From: a bacterium
GTDB taxonomy: Bacteria; Planctomycetota; Planctomycetia; Kolteriales; Kolteriaceae
Length of the DNA stretch: 34,440 bases
Assembly (NCBI GenBank): GCA_019748235.1
Contig: JAIEPU010000116.1
Coordinates: 1 to 34,440 of the forward strand
Direction: 5' to 3'
Positions 26,177 through 34,193 of the stretch are shown here, piece by piece (within the stretch, counting starts at the first letter, position 1; the number at the start of each line of letters is the position of its first letter). The position numbers were made by a program, and so were the translations under genes. Below the pieces are notes generated by a model that saw only the letters and a list, made by a program, of their open reading frames with translations, searched no databases and had not been told where the DNA came from.

Positions 26177-27187
26177 ATGCGTCTTGATCAGTCACCATTG
26201 TCAAATAAGAGCAAATCGCGTGCATTCATTCTCTTATTATTTTGTACCTCAATGGGAATGGCCGAAGAGTTCGTTAATCAAGACCGGGGGTTTTCCTTCA
26301 CCATACCATCGGGATGGTTGAAGGGTGGGCCTTCTGACAACAATCCGGATCTTTCTGCCTCGATCTATTCCCCATCGAAGGGATCTAAAGAATCGCTCAC
26401 TGTTGAGGTATCGGAATTCAGCGAGTCGGCCGAATATGAGTTTCCTCAGCAGAGATTCCCTATTCAGTTGGCGGAGAAGATTCAGAAGAATACTCCTCAC
26501 CTGGAATTCAGCCCGCCCGAAAGGACGGAAGTAGCTGGGTATCCTGCTTGGAAATTGAAAGCGGAATCAAAAAATCCTGTCTTAATGGAGCGATTCGAGA
26601 GCTGGATCATTCTTTACCGTCGGCAATTCTTCGTCATTACTTGGATCGCCATAGATTCAAATGCTGATTCAGAGGATATCAAGACCGTTCTGGAATCATT
26701 TCAATTCATCGACGACGCACTTCAGGGAGAAGAGTATAAAAGCGCTTTATTGGGTTTCGCGTTTGTTGCCTCAAAAGGTTGGATTCCCTCGACGCCGAAG
26801 GAAAAGGGGCGATCGGCGATGCTGCTTTTTGTCCCCAATGACGATTTCAAGGAAACCTTTCGCATTGATGTGGTGCCCGCGTCCGTAAATGCAAAGAAGA
26901 TGTTTTTGAGTGACCGCTATCTCTCCCTCCTGCGCGATGGTCTCCGAGGAACCGATCCATCAGTGAAAATGTTGTCGGGAAGTCGACTGACGCTCGATGG
27001 GGTAAAAGCATGGAGTTATACGACCGAAGAGAAAGAGGATGGCAACGTGATTCATGGCAAATATTGGCAAGTCATTAATAACGATCGGGTCTATACGATG
27101 ACATGGAAATACAAAGATGGCACCTTGCGAGAGCCACAGGTCGATCGAATGGTGAAGTCGTTTCGCTTCGTCGCGCCCACTCGTTGA
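26177..27187 (+). CDS. Secreted protein with two tandem PsbP/DUF1795-like domains
   Basis: 336 aa. A signal sequence with a long N-region (SKSRAFILLLFCTSMGMAEE) is followed by two similar halves. The first starts DRGFSFTIPSGWLKG and ends VLESFQFID (~residues 37-187). The second starts LLGFAFVASKGWIPS and ends MVKSFRFVAP (~190-334). The G-F-x-F-x-x-x-x-G-W opening and the S-F-x-F closing strand are the signature of PsbP-like/DUF1795 alpha-beta folds. No catalytic residue can be assigned; function unknown. Codon use appears more AT-rich than in the chemosensory cluster (visual impression). Confidence 0.75.
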   Translation: MRLDQSPLSNKSKSRAFILLLFCTSMGMAEEFVNQDRGFSFTIPSGWLKGGPSDNNPDLSASIYSPSKGSKESLTVEVSEFSESAEYEFPQQRFPIQLAEKIQKNTPHLEFSPPERTEVAGYPAWKLKAESKNPVLMERFESWIILYRRQFFVITWIAIDSNADSEDIKTVLESFQFIDDALQGEEYKSALLGFAFVASKGWIPSTPKEKGRSAMLLFVPNDDFKETFRIDVVPASVNAKKMFLSDRYLSLLRDGLRGTDPSVKMLSGSRLTLDGVKAWSYTTEEKEDGNVIHGKYWQVINNDRVYTMTWKYKDGTLREPQVDRMVKSFRFVAPTR

Positions 27188-27253
27188 GTCAATTCAGGCT
27201 GAACGCTGAAACGAACGAAGTAATTCATGCCTCACAGACTGAAGGGACTTTCG

Positions 27254-27589
27254 ATGAAGACTGGACGTGGAGGCGTGAAATACGAGGATATCCGTGTTGG
27301 TGAAGGTGAGATGGCAGCGAAAGGGACTGAGGTAAAAGTTCGATACGATTTAAAGCTCAATCGTGGTGAAAAAATTCAGGATCAGGAGGAAGTGACTTTC
27401 CGGATTGGGGAACGGTTAGTAATTGCTGGTATAGAATACGGGGTCGAAGGAATGAGGGAAGGTGGGGTTCGTCGTCTCCGGGTCGGACCGCATCTGGCTT
27501 ACCGAAGTGAAGGTGTTCCAGGAATCGTACCGCAAGACGCGTTACTTGAATTCCAAATCGAACTGTTGCGGGTACAACCCGTTGACTGA
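27254..27589 (+). CDS. FKBP-type peptidyl-prolyl cis-trans isomerase, small single domain
   Basis: About 111 aa, one FKBP domain: YEDIRVGEGEMAAKGTEVKVRYDLKL, then FRIGERLVIAGIEYGVEGMREGGVRRLRVGPHLAY, ending ALLEFQIELLRV. The V-I-x-G-x-E/W-x-G-V-x-G-M-R-x-G-x-x-R and the final L-x-F-x-I-E-L-L strand are classic. The usual aromatic residues of the drug pocket are partly changed (Ile-Glu-Tyr for the common Trp/Glu position), so activity could be weak. AAGGG at 27243-27247 supports ATG 27254 over ATG 27227. No signal peptide, so cytoplasmic. Confidence 0.85.
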   Translation: MKTGRGGVKYEDIRVGEGEMAAKGTEVKVRYDLKLNRGEKIQDQEEVTFRIGERLVIAGIEYGVEGMREGGVRRLRVGPHLAYRSEGVPGIVPQDALLEFQIELLRVQPVD

Positions 27590-28120
27590 CCTGATCCCGG
27601 GGTGCCTGAGCGACTGAAACGTCAGACCCGCGTAGCGAACGGAGTCGATTAGCCTAATCATTGGCCCTCAACGAGGCATCCGTTTAGGCACATCCTTCCT
27701 CAAAGAGTCCAAAAGACTCTATCGTAGATGCTTTCGCCACCCGGGATTGGGAGAACCCTTCGTCAAGTCAGAATTCGACCCACCGGAAGTGATTACAATG
27801 TCACGATTTGGCGACCCTTGGAGAGGCGCGACAGTAGGCAAGGAGTGGGAAAAAGTGCACCCACTAGGAGTCGAAGGTATGAAGGCGAAAATCTAAGTAA
27901 TATACAGCAAAAGCTTACAGCGAATGAGGAGCAACATGCCCACTCTATTGACCAAGACGACTGGCAAGCGATGGCGAAATTAAACGTATCAACTGATTTC
28001 GAGTTGAACAAGATCATCGAAATATGGCCGACACTTGCTGAGCCGATTCGCCGCGCGATCATGGCCATGATTCATGCTATATGAGAACCTCCCAGCAGAA
28101 TTCCGAGCGACTGCGATCAA
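27590..28120. other. Gene-poor stretch with a hairpin and a recombinase-associated remnant
   Basis: No full gene is convincing here. A perfect 6-bp hairpin AGAGTC-CAAAA-GACTCT lies at 27704-27720, without a T-run. On the plus strand, 28001-28084 codes for ELNKIIEIWPTLAEPIRRAI and a few more residues before a stop. The same short module recurs at 31587-31665 (ELTKIISAWSTLPESIQRAM). From memory, modules of this W-P-T-L-P-E-x-I-R type occur at the ends of planctomycete tyrosine-recombinase loci; that is not verified. The upstream part of the same frame (27728-28000) has no recognisable domain. Confidence 0.45.
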
Positions 28121-29365
28121 TCAGCTCACTTTGACAGTATTGAGCAAAGGACGCTTAGCTAAACACTCATGAGCAAATTGATCGAGTTTCTTAATGAAGT
28201 CGGCGGACGATTCCATGTGTCCTTGATGCCTCATCTTTGCTTGAACATGAAGCTTGGCACGTGGGATGGCATCGGCGATGATTTTGCTAGCCTCAACGAC
28301 TAGGACTGGATCATTTTGCGCCCCGATAACTAATGCGGGCTGTTGTACGGTGGGATTGCTCGAAGTGGCGTCATAACGAAGCATCGCAAGCATGCCGCGG
28401 GCCAGCACTGCTGGTGAGAAAGCTATTGTATAACGTGCGGCAAATTTTAATTGTCCCCGAGTTTCTTGGCCCGAAAAGCACTGCTTGGCGGTTGAACGTT
28501 GAGCGCTCCCATTGATATAGCTTAAAATATTCATCAACCACACGAGTGGTGACAAGGCAATCGTAAGGTACAACAAAGGAACAAGAACGGGCTTTTCGAT
28601 CGCGCTATATAGCGCCGCGAAACGCGTCGTTCGTACCGGGTTCGTATATGTGGTGTGAATCAGCCCATATCCTAGCACCGGAGAAGGAACACGATAACGC
28701 GCCGCGTGAACTTGAGCAATCATGCCTCCAATGCTATGGCCAACAATGATTACCTCATTACTTTTAGACCACTTGACGACAGCTTCGAGATCATCCGCCA
28801 TTCGGGCAAGGTCATAGTTATTCTCCGGCGGCCGACTGGACTTACCTAGTCCGGGCAAATCCCAAGCGACCACTCGATAGCGATCACTCAATCCCTTTTT
28901 CGCATAGTACCACTCGTGATTATCCACGCCCCAGCCGTGGACAAGAATTATCGTTGGAGCGTGTTCGGGTCCGAAATCCTCAACGTGCAATTTAGTTCCA
29001 TCGGGACGTTCAATCGTATTCGGTCGCGACGATGCCAACGGTTTCGGCTCATCTATGCCGGGCCGACGAAGAACCATTTGAATTCCATTGAACCCGCCAA
29101 GGGAAACAACACCCAACAAGATTGCACTGCTGAGCATGGCTGTCGATCGATCGAATCCCGGGCGCCAACTCGACCAGTCGCGTATTCTCGCATGAGGTTC
29201 GATAGTAGTACGAGCGTTTGACGCCGGAGTGGGTTTCTCAGCATTATCGTCGACCGATGGCAGTTCCCGATACCATCGCCAACCGAGATAGAAAGCCGCG
29301 ACAATAATCGCGCATGACAGGACGCCGCGAAACCACAACCCAAACAGGGAAGTTGGTATGAACAT
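28121..29365 (-). CDS. Membrane-anchored alpha/beta hydrolase
   Basis: About 414 aa. Two N-terminal transmembrane segments (FRGVLSCAIIVAAFYLGW and SAILLGVVSLGGFNGIQMVL, separated by ~45 polar residues) are followed by an alpha/beta-hydrolase domain. It has the oxyanion strand IILVHGWGVDNHEW, the WDLPGLGKS turn, nucleophile Ser in VGHSIGGM, acid Asp in IGAQNDPVLVVEA and His in MRHQGHMES, so the triad is complete. The lid between nucleophile and acid is hydrophobic (VLVPLLYLTIALSPLVWLM), which would suit a lipid-like substrate. Start 29365 is favoured by GGAGTG upstream; the frame extends to 29512 but those residues are not hydrophobic or conserved-looking. Monocistronic. Confidence 0.87.
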   Translation of the reverse strand: MFIPTSLFGLWFRGVLSCAIIVAAFYLGWRWYRELPSVDDNAEKPTPASNARTTIEPHARIRDWSSWRPGFDRSTAMLSSAILLGVVSLGGFNGIQMVLRRPGIDEPKPLASSRPNTIERPDGTKLHVEDFGPEHAPTIILVHGWGVDNHEWYYAKKGLSDRYRVVAWDLPGLGKSSRPPENNYDLARMADDLEAVVKWSKSNEVIIVGHSIGGMIAQVHAARYRVPSPVLGYGLIHTTYTNPVRTTRFAALYSAIEKPVLVPLLYLTIALSPLVWLMNILSYINGSAQRSTAKQCFSGQETRGQLKFAARYTIAFSPAVLARGMLAMLRYDATSSNPTVQQPALVIGAQNDPVLVVEASKIIADAIPRAKLHVQAKMRHQGHMESSADFIKKLDQFAHECLAKRPLLNTVKVS

Positions 29366-30297
29366 TGTGCTCACTCCATAACGCTTCTTCGAGGCATGAT
29401 TGACGCCGCCTCTGTCGCATCGTGCAGCCCGACCCACGAAAAATACTGAACCACCAAGTCCGGCGCGAACTACCATACCTATTCCAGCCGACCTTGATTC
29501 CGAACGAGACACATTGATCGATCACCGACCACGTTCTTCATGAGTTAAATAACAAGAGAAGAACAATGGTGCCGATAATCGAAACGACTAATGAACCAAG
29601 GCACCCTAGTCGATTCGAAAAGAGGGCGAGCATGTGAATCTCTTGTTCAGGGTTCGCTGCAGCAAAGTCTCGAGTGACGTGATTGCAAATGATGCGCCGC
29701 CGGAAGGTCGTCGAACTGAATACTGATGTCGTCTTACCCCTCGACCTAGACGGATTAGATCTCGGCTGATTCTCGGGCTCTTAAGCACCTAAGTAGCACT
29801 GTCACGATGCTTACGCTCGATGATGTCTAACGCGAGTTCAAATCATTCAGCCATCGCTAAGACCTTAAGGGGTAAGCGGCCTACTGATGGCAAATCAATT
29901 GATTCCTTCGCCTATTGGTAGCGAGGACCCGACGCTTTTGCATCATCCAACGTCGTCGCGTCCCTTCCATCCAACTTGGTGGAATGGATCGCAGAAGAAT
30001 CTGGAGCAAGGGATCGGAACCATACGCTCTAACGCGGGGATGTCCGTCCCTTAGTTCCTCGGCCCTCCTCGCATTTGTTCACTGGTCATGGCATTTTTGA
30101 GGACAATGTTTCACTATGAAGCGATGAAATCACTGCCGAAGCGTGTACACTATCCTCCGCGATCCAGTGTTCAGCACTCCCCAAATTGTCGATCGCTTAG
30201 TCGGACCGTACAGGTCATCCAAGAATATGGCATCCATGGTCGAACCTTGGGGTGCCTCTTTTGAGTGACAGCACATCGGAATTTTCGGAGAGCAAGC
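29366..30297. other. Gene-free stretch
   Basis: More than 900 bases upstream of both flanking genes. Only short open frames without recognisable domains are present. No tRNA, rRNA, terminator with T-run, CRISPR or tandem repeat was seen. CGGAGAG at 30286-30292 is the ribosome-binding site of the gene at 30298. Confidence 0.5.
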
Positions 30298-31566
30298 ATG
30301 ATGGTTCGCGTCTCGTCGATCGGTTGTCACCTGCAACCAGCATTTAGAATTGCGATGTCCGCGATCCTCGCAATATCTTTTGCCAACACGGTCCAGGCCG
30401 CAACTTGGTATGTGGGCCCAGGCGGTGCTGGCACGGGCATGTCAGCCGACAGCCCAGTCGGTAGTCTCAATGCCGCATACCTGAAGGCTAACGCCGGTGA
30501 TGAGATCTTGGTGCTCGACGGAACTTACGGCGCACAAACGGTCGCCTCGCGTGCAGTTGCCAATTCATGGGCGAGCAATGTGACCATCAGACCTGCTGCC
30601 GGCGCGAATCCCATCTTTACAGGGTCGACTCAAATTTCCGGCGCTCACGTGACTGTCAGCGGGTTCACATTTGACCATTTTGTCGCCGCGCGTGGAGGTA
30701 GCGACTACTTCGTGCTTGAAGACAGCGTGTTAAAGGGGGGCACATCATTCAATAGCAGCTATACGACGGTGCGGAATAACCGGTTCGTCGATGGCGAGAA
30801 CGTTGACGCAGTCCGAATCCAAGGCGCGACCAACGGAGTTCCGAGCACGGACATTCTGTTCGAAAACAATTACATCAAGAATTACCATCGCACCGACACC
30901 AGTTCGCACGTCGATAACATCCAGATTATCAACGCAAGCAATATCATCATTCGAAACAACCAAATGTCGTTCGATGGCACGGCGGCCGGAATTCTTCTCA
31001 CGCCGACCGTGGGACCGGTGTACAACGTTCTCATTGAAAACAATTTCATGGTTCACGGCGCCGCGGGCCTGGATAATGGAGGGCGTCTGTTGAACCTGGG
31101 CGACACTTCTGTCCACGGCATTTCAGTGATCAACAATACGTTGATCGGAAGTCTTGGCATGGGCAAGGGTTCTTTGAACGACAATGTCGCTCGCAATAAT
31201 ATCATCAGTCGTTTCACTGCCGACTCACTGGCGAATCAGCCGATTCACGACCACAACTACATCTACGGCAGCACCTTCAATATCACGCTGAATCCCACCG
31301 ATGTGTTCGCCTCGGGAGTAATGCCCTCATTTGCCGATGTGTCAGATATGGACCTGCATATCTTACCGGCTAACACTATCGATCTCGCATTTGGAAGCAC
31401 ACTCGGGGCACCTCTGTATGACTTCGACGGAGAGCTTCGGACTATGCCAATTTGGGTTGGCGCGGACCAAGTATTATCGGTACCAGAAGCCTCAAGTCTT
31501 TTGCTTGCGATGTGTGGTCTAGCCGCGACTGCCATTATTTGCCGGCGAAAGCGAGACTGGAGTTAG
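30298..31566 (+). CDS. Secreted parallel beta-helix protein with PEP-CTERM sorting signal
   Basis: 422 aa. The signal peptide (RIAMSAILAISFANTVQAATWYV) is followed by right-handed beta-helix coils of pectate-lyase/NosD type: DEILVLDGTYG, VTVSGFTFDHF, YTTVRNNRFVDGENVDAV, DILFENNYIKNY, NIIIRNNQMSFDG, NVLIENNFMVHGA, GISVINNTLIG, each with the N-N asparagine-ladder turn. The C-terminus VPEASSLLLAMCGLAATAI followed by ICRRKR is a standard PEP-CTERM signal (VPE motif, hydrophobic helix, basic tail), so it is expected to be processed by an exosortase, which is not in this window. The start ATG 30298 has CGGAGAG upstream. Catalytic residues of a lyase are not identifiable; it could be a surface glycan-binding or glycan-cleaving protein. 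Confidence 0.88.
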   Translation: MMVRVSSIGCHLQPAFRIAMSAILAISFANTVQAATWYVGPGGAGTGMSADSPVGSLNAAYLKANAGDEILVLDGTYGAQTVASRAVANSWASNVTIRPAAGANPIFTGSTQISGAHVTVSGFTFDHFVAARGGSDYFVLEDSVLKGGTSFNSSYTTVRNNRFVDGENVDAVRIQGATNGVPSTDILFENNYIKNYHRTDTSSHVDNIQIINASNIIIRNNQMSFDGTAAGILLTPTVGPVYNVLIENNFMVHGAAGLDNGGRLLNLGDTSVHGISVINNTLIGSLGMGKGSLNDNVARNNIISRFTADSLANQPIHDHNYIYGSTFNITLNPTDVFASGVMPSFADVSDMDLHILPANTIDLAFGSTLGAPLYDFDGELRTMPIWVGADQVLSVPEASSLLLAMCGLAATAIICRRKRDWS

Positions 31567-31586
31567 AGACAATATCAAGTGATTAT

Positions 31587-31681
31587 GAATTGACCAAGAT
31601 CATCAGCGCCTGGTCGACACTTCCTGAATCCATCCAACGAGCAATGATCGCGATTGTCGATTCTGCCAAATTGGTCATTGA
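31587..31681 (+). pseudogene. Recombinase-associated short module, second copy
   Basis: Just after the PEP-CTERM gene the plus strand reads ELTKIISAWSTLPESIQRAM followed by IAIVDSAK, a close relative of the module at 28001-28084. No start codon of its own is evident; it appears to be a leftover of a larger gene. It is followed directly by the integrase fragment at 31682. Confidence 0.4.
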
Positions 31682-31843
31682 AATGTCCGGCGCGATCTCA
31701 AGGCGGCCGGCATCGACTTCGAGACCGACTCGGGACGCGTCGACTTCCATTCGCTCCGGGTCTCGTTTGCGAGCAATCTTGGACGGTCCGGCGTCCCCAT
31801 TCAAACGTGTCCGTTCCGCCAAACGCACAGGCGGGACCACTGA
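31682..31843 (+). pseudogene. Tyrosine recombinase (integrase) catalytic fragment
   Basis: Between two stops in one frame lie 53 codons reading NVRRDLKAAGIDFETDSGRV and then DFHSLRVSFASNLGRSGVPI. This is the box II region of phage-type integrases, with the H-x-L-R catalytic pair, the D-L-x-A-A-G-I helix before it and F-A-S-N-L-x-R-S-G-V after it. The frame stops at 31841-31843 before the H/W and the nucleophilic Tyr. There is no N-terminal core-binding domain. It is clearly a decayed fragment and marks a former integration event. Confidence 0.8.
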
Positions 31844-32130
31844 AGAACCTGAGCGGATCGATCGAGAGTGCGGCATCGGCCGCGAGATCATATCCGTACC
31901 GACCTGATACAGTTTCCCGGCACGCACTTGAACGAATGCAAACTCGCAACGTAACCTATGAGTCAATACAGGAGGCCGTCGCGAATGGCAGTCGAACGTT
32001 TGACCCCGTGACTGGTAAGGGAACCTACACGCTGCCAGCATCGGTATCATCTTCAGGACGCGGTGTATTTGTGGTGCGCAATGACGTGACGGGGAATATC
32101 ATTACCGTGATTGACAGGGGATCTAAGTGA
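31840..32130 (+). CDS. Orphan toxin-tip-like fragment (DUF4258-like C-terminal domain)
   Basis: About 96 codons with no convincing start: upstream, the same frame runs through the integrase fragment out of its coding frame, and the first in-frame ATG (31936) lies inside the domain. The sequence RHALERMQTRNVTYESIQEA, then G-x-x-x-F-D-P-V-T-G-K-G-T-Y and GVFVVRNDVTGNIITVIDRG, fits the DUF4258 family: H-A-x-x-R-M helix, an x-x-I-x-E-A-x-x-N-G helix, and a V-V-x-x-x-x-x-x-I-I-T-V strand. DUF4258 occurs at the C-termini of Rhs and other polymorphic toxins. It overlaps the next gene by 4 bp, as toxin/immunity pairs often do. Family assignment by motif only. Confidence 0.55.
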   Translation: MKNLSGSIESAASAARSYPYRPDTVSRHALERMQTRNVTYESIQEAVANGSRTFDPVTGKGTYTLPASVSSSGRGVFVVRNDVTGNIITVIDRGSK

Positions 32131-32432
32131 CCAAAGCAGAAATGATCATTCAACTGGTAAAGCAGCCTGTTCAGAAGTTCTTGGAGCATCAACTCACTGC
32201 TATTGATCTCGTACGAGTTGTTGACGAGTTAGTAGGAAACGATCGGCTGGTCGGTTTGGATTCACTATCGGAAGATCTCGTCCAAGAGTTACACGAAGCA
32301 CTCGCTTTATATGTGCCAGACGACGCGACGAGGCGAGAGGAACCGGGCATCTACATTGGCGAGGATGATCTTCGGATGAAAGCGGCGCAGTTCATCGCTG
32401 CTCTGGAGGCATCGGCTCAAACGGGATTGTGA
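32127..32432 (+). CDS. Small acidic protein, candidate immunity protein
   Basis: 101 aa, not recognised as a known family. GTG start at 32127 overlaps the stop of the toxin-like fragment (GTGA). The protein is acidic and predicted helical (QKFLEHQLTAIDLVRVVDEL, LSEDLVQELHEALALYV), ending FIAALEASAQTGL. Acidic helical proteins directly after a toxin tip are commonly immunity proteins; that is the only reason for the call. Its last 16 bp overlap, tail to tail, the 3' end of the IS66 tnpC, so the C-terminus may be encoded by insertion-element sequence. Confidence 0.6.
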   Translation: MTKAEMIIQLVKQPVQKFLEHQLTAIDLVRVVDELVGNDRLVGLDSLSEDLVQELHEALALYVPDDATRREEPGIYIGEDDLRMKAAQFIAALEASAQTGL

Positions 32433-33867
32433 GAGTGGCATAGCTCCGCCGCGTCCTCGCGCTTCCATACACCCGGCAGGAACTGATCGAGTTCCGCAAC
32501 TGGCGTCTGGCCGATCTTGGCGAGGATGCTGGTCAAGTAGCGCTGAGGATCCACTTGGTGACGTTCGGCGGATGCGATCAGCGACCAGAGGATGGCGTGA
32601 TGTTTGGCGGCGGCGTCATGGCCGGCAAAGAGCCAATTCTTTCGGCCGATGGCGACTCGCTTCAGGGCGCGTTCGCTCACGTTGTTGTCAATATTGAGGA
32701 ACCCTTGCGTCGCGTAGACATTGAGCGCTGTCCACTGATTGAGTGCGTAGCCGATCGCGGTTGCCATGGGGCTGCGCGGCAGAACGATTTGGTTCTCGGC
32801 ATCGAGCCAAGCCTTGATGCTTGAGAGCATGGGAACACTACGCTCTTGGCGCAGGGTTAACCGCGTGGCGTCGTCCGCGTCTTTCGCCTCGCGTTCGATC
32901 GAATAGAGTTCGCCTATCATCGCGAGCATCTGTGCGGCCCGTTTTCCGTCGGAATCCTGCGAGTCGTGGAACTTGCGGCGAGCATGCGCCCAGCACGCCA
33001 CTTCCGTGATGCTCTTGCCCGAGTAAATTCCGTCGTAACCGCCGTAGGCGTCCGCTTGCAAATAACCTTGGTAATCATTGAGCCAACTCGCCGGACCATC
33101 GCGGCCGCGACTGGGCGTGTAGTCGTAGACGATGTAAGGATGAGCCTCGTCACCGACATAACACCAGATGCGACCCTTACGACACTGTTTCTCGCCAGGT
33201 GATTGAATGGGGATCGTGGTGTCGTCGGTCGCGACGACACGAGATTCTTTTGCTCGCTCAGCCATGAGATCGACCAGTGGCGCGACGAGTTCGCCAGCGC
33301 ATCGCATCCACGCGCACATCGTGCTGCGGGCAATGTGAACCTCTTGTCGCTCGAAGATTCGTTCGAGCCGATACAGTGGCAGATGATCTCCCAGCTTGCT
33401 CGTGATCACATACGCCAAGAGACTTGGTCCGGGCAGTCCTTTGTCGATCGGTTGCTGTGGCTTGCCGGCAACTTGGATGTTCGGGTTGAAGCCGTCGTGA
33501 TCGCAGGTCGGGCACGCGTACTTGTGGCGAATGTGCTTCAAAACCTTGAAGCTGGCCGGGAAGTATTCGAGCTGCTCCGACGTCTCTGCGCCGATTCGAC
33601 AACGAAACTCGCCGCAACGGGGGCAAGGCTTTTGACCGCCGCCTTTACCGCTTCATCGATCGTCGACTGATGTGTTGCCTTCAACTGCTCAATCTGCTGA
33701 GTCGCTTCCTCACGAATGCGAGTGATCAAGTCATCCCGCTGTTGGCGTTCCTGCGCGATGAACTGTTTGAGCAAAGCGGGATCATCAGGAAGGTCGTCCA
33801 CGCACGTCATGGAGCCTGTTGTAACGAGTGAACTTCGATCGCGCCAGTCCAGTTCTCGCAGAATCAT
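32417..33867 (-). pseudogene. tnpC: IS66 TnpC transposase, internal deletion and frameshift
   Basis: The N-terminal part (33867 to ~33650) reads DDLPDDPALLKQFIAQERQQ and a helical stretch ending STIDEAVKAAV. The catalytic part is in another frame, open from 33652 down to 32417: QKPCPRCGEFRCRIGAETSE, KHIRHKYACPTC, LLAYVITSKLGDHLPLYRLE, ATDDTTIPI (Asp), LQADAYGGYDG (Asp) and NIDNNVSERALK (Glu), so the DDE residues survive. Compared with other IS66 TnpC proteins, roughly 80-100 residues between these two parts (the R-x-x-G-x-x-S-E-R and H-G-R segment) are missing at about 33625-33655. The zinc-finger-like cysteines remain. Confidence 0.88.
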
Positions 33868-34193
33868 GCGCGTTTTCGGATGGTCACGTCCTGCCCCGAA
33901 AGAAGTCGCAACAGACCTTCTCGCGTGATCTCGATTGACACACCGTTACCTCGCGGGAATTGGAACACGCCCCGCTCGATCCGCTTGTAAAAGATCGCCA
34001 GCCCGTCGCGATCCCACCACAAAATCTTCACCAGATGCCCGCCGCGATTGCGAAACACGAACATGTTGCCCGATAGTGGATCGCCGCCGAGGAACGATCG
34101 CACCACGTCCGCCAGGCCGTCAAAACTCTTGCGCATGTCGACCGGCGTCGTCGCTATCCACACCTGAATTCCCGCCACGTCCGCCGTGATCAT
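33864..34193 (-). CDS. tnpB: IS66 accessory protein TnpB
   Basis: 109 aa, complete IS66 Orf2 protein: VWIATTPVDMRKSFDGLADV, GDPLSGNMFVFRNRGGHLVK, ILWWDRDGLAIFYKRIERG and FQFPRG are the usual blocks. It is required together with TnpA and TnpC for IS66 transposition; its biochemical role is not settled. ATG start overlaps the tnpA stop and its stop overlaps the tnpC start. Confidence 0.95.
   Translation of the reverse strand: MITADVAGIQVWIATTPVDMRKSFDGLADVVRSFLGGDPLSGNMFVFRNRGGHLVKILWWDRDGLAIFYKRIERGVFQFPRGNGVSIEITREGLLRLLSGQDVTIRKRA

Noticed and set aside
29915..30100. 61-codon open frame in the gene-free stretch
   Set aside because: Short, Arg/Ser-rich, no start signal or recognisable motif.
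33203..33670. 155-codon plus-strand open frame inside the IS66 element
   Set aside because: It is antisense to tnpC and carries no domain.
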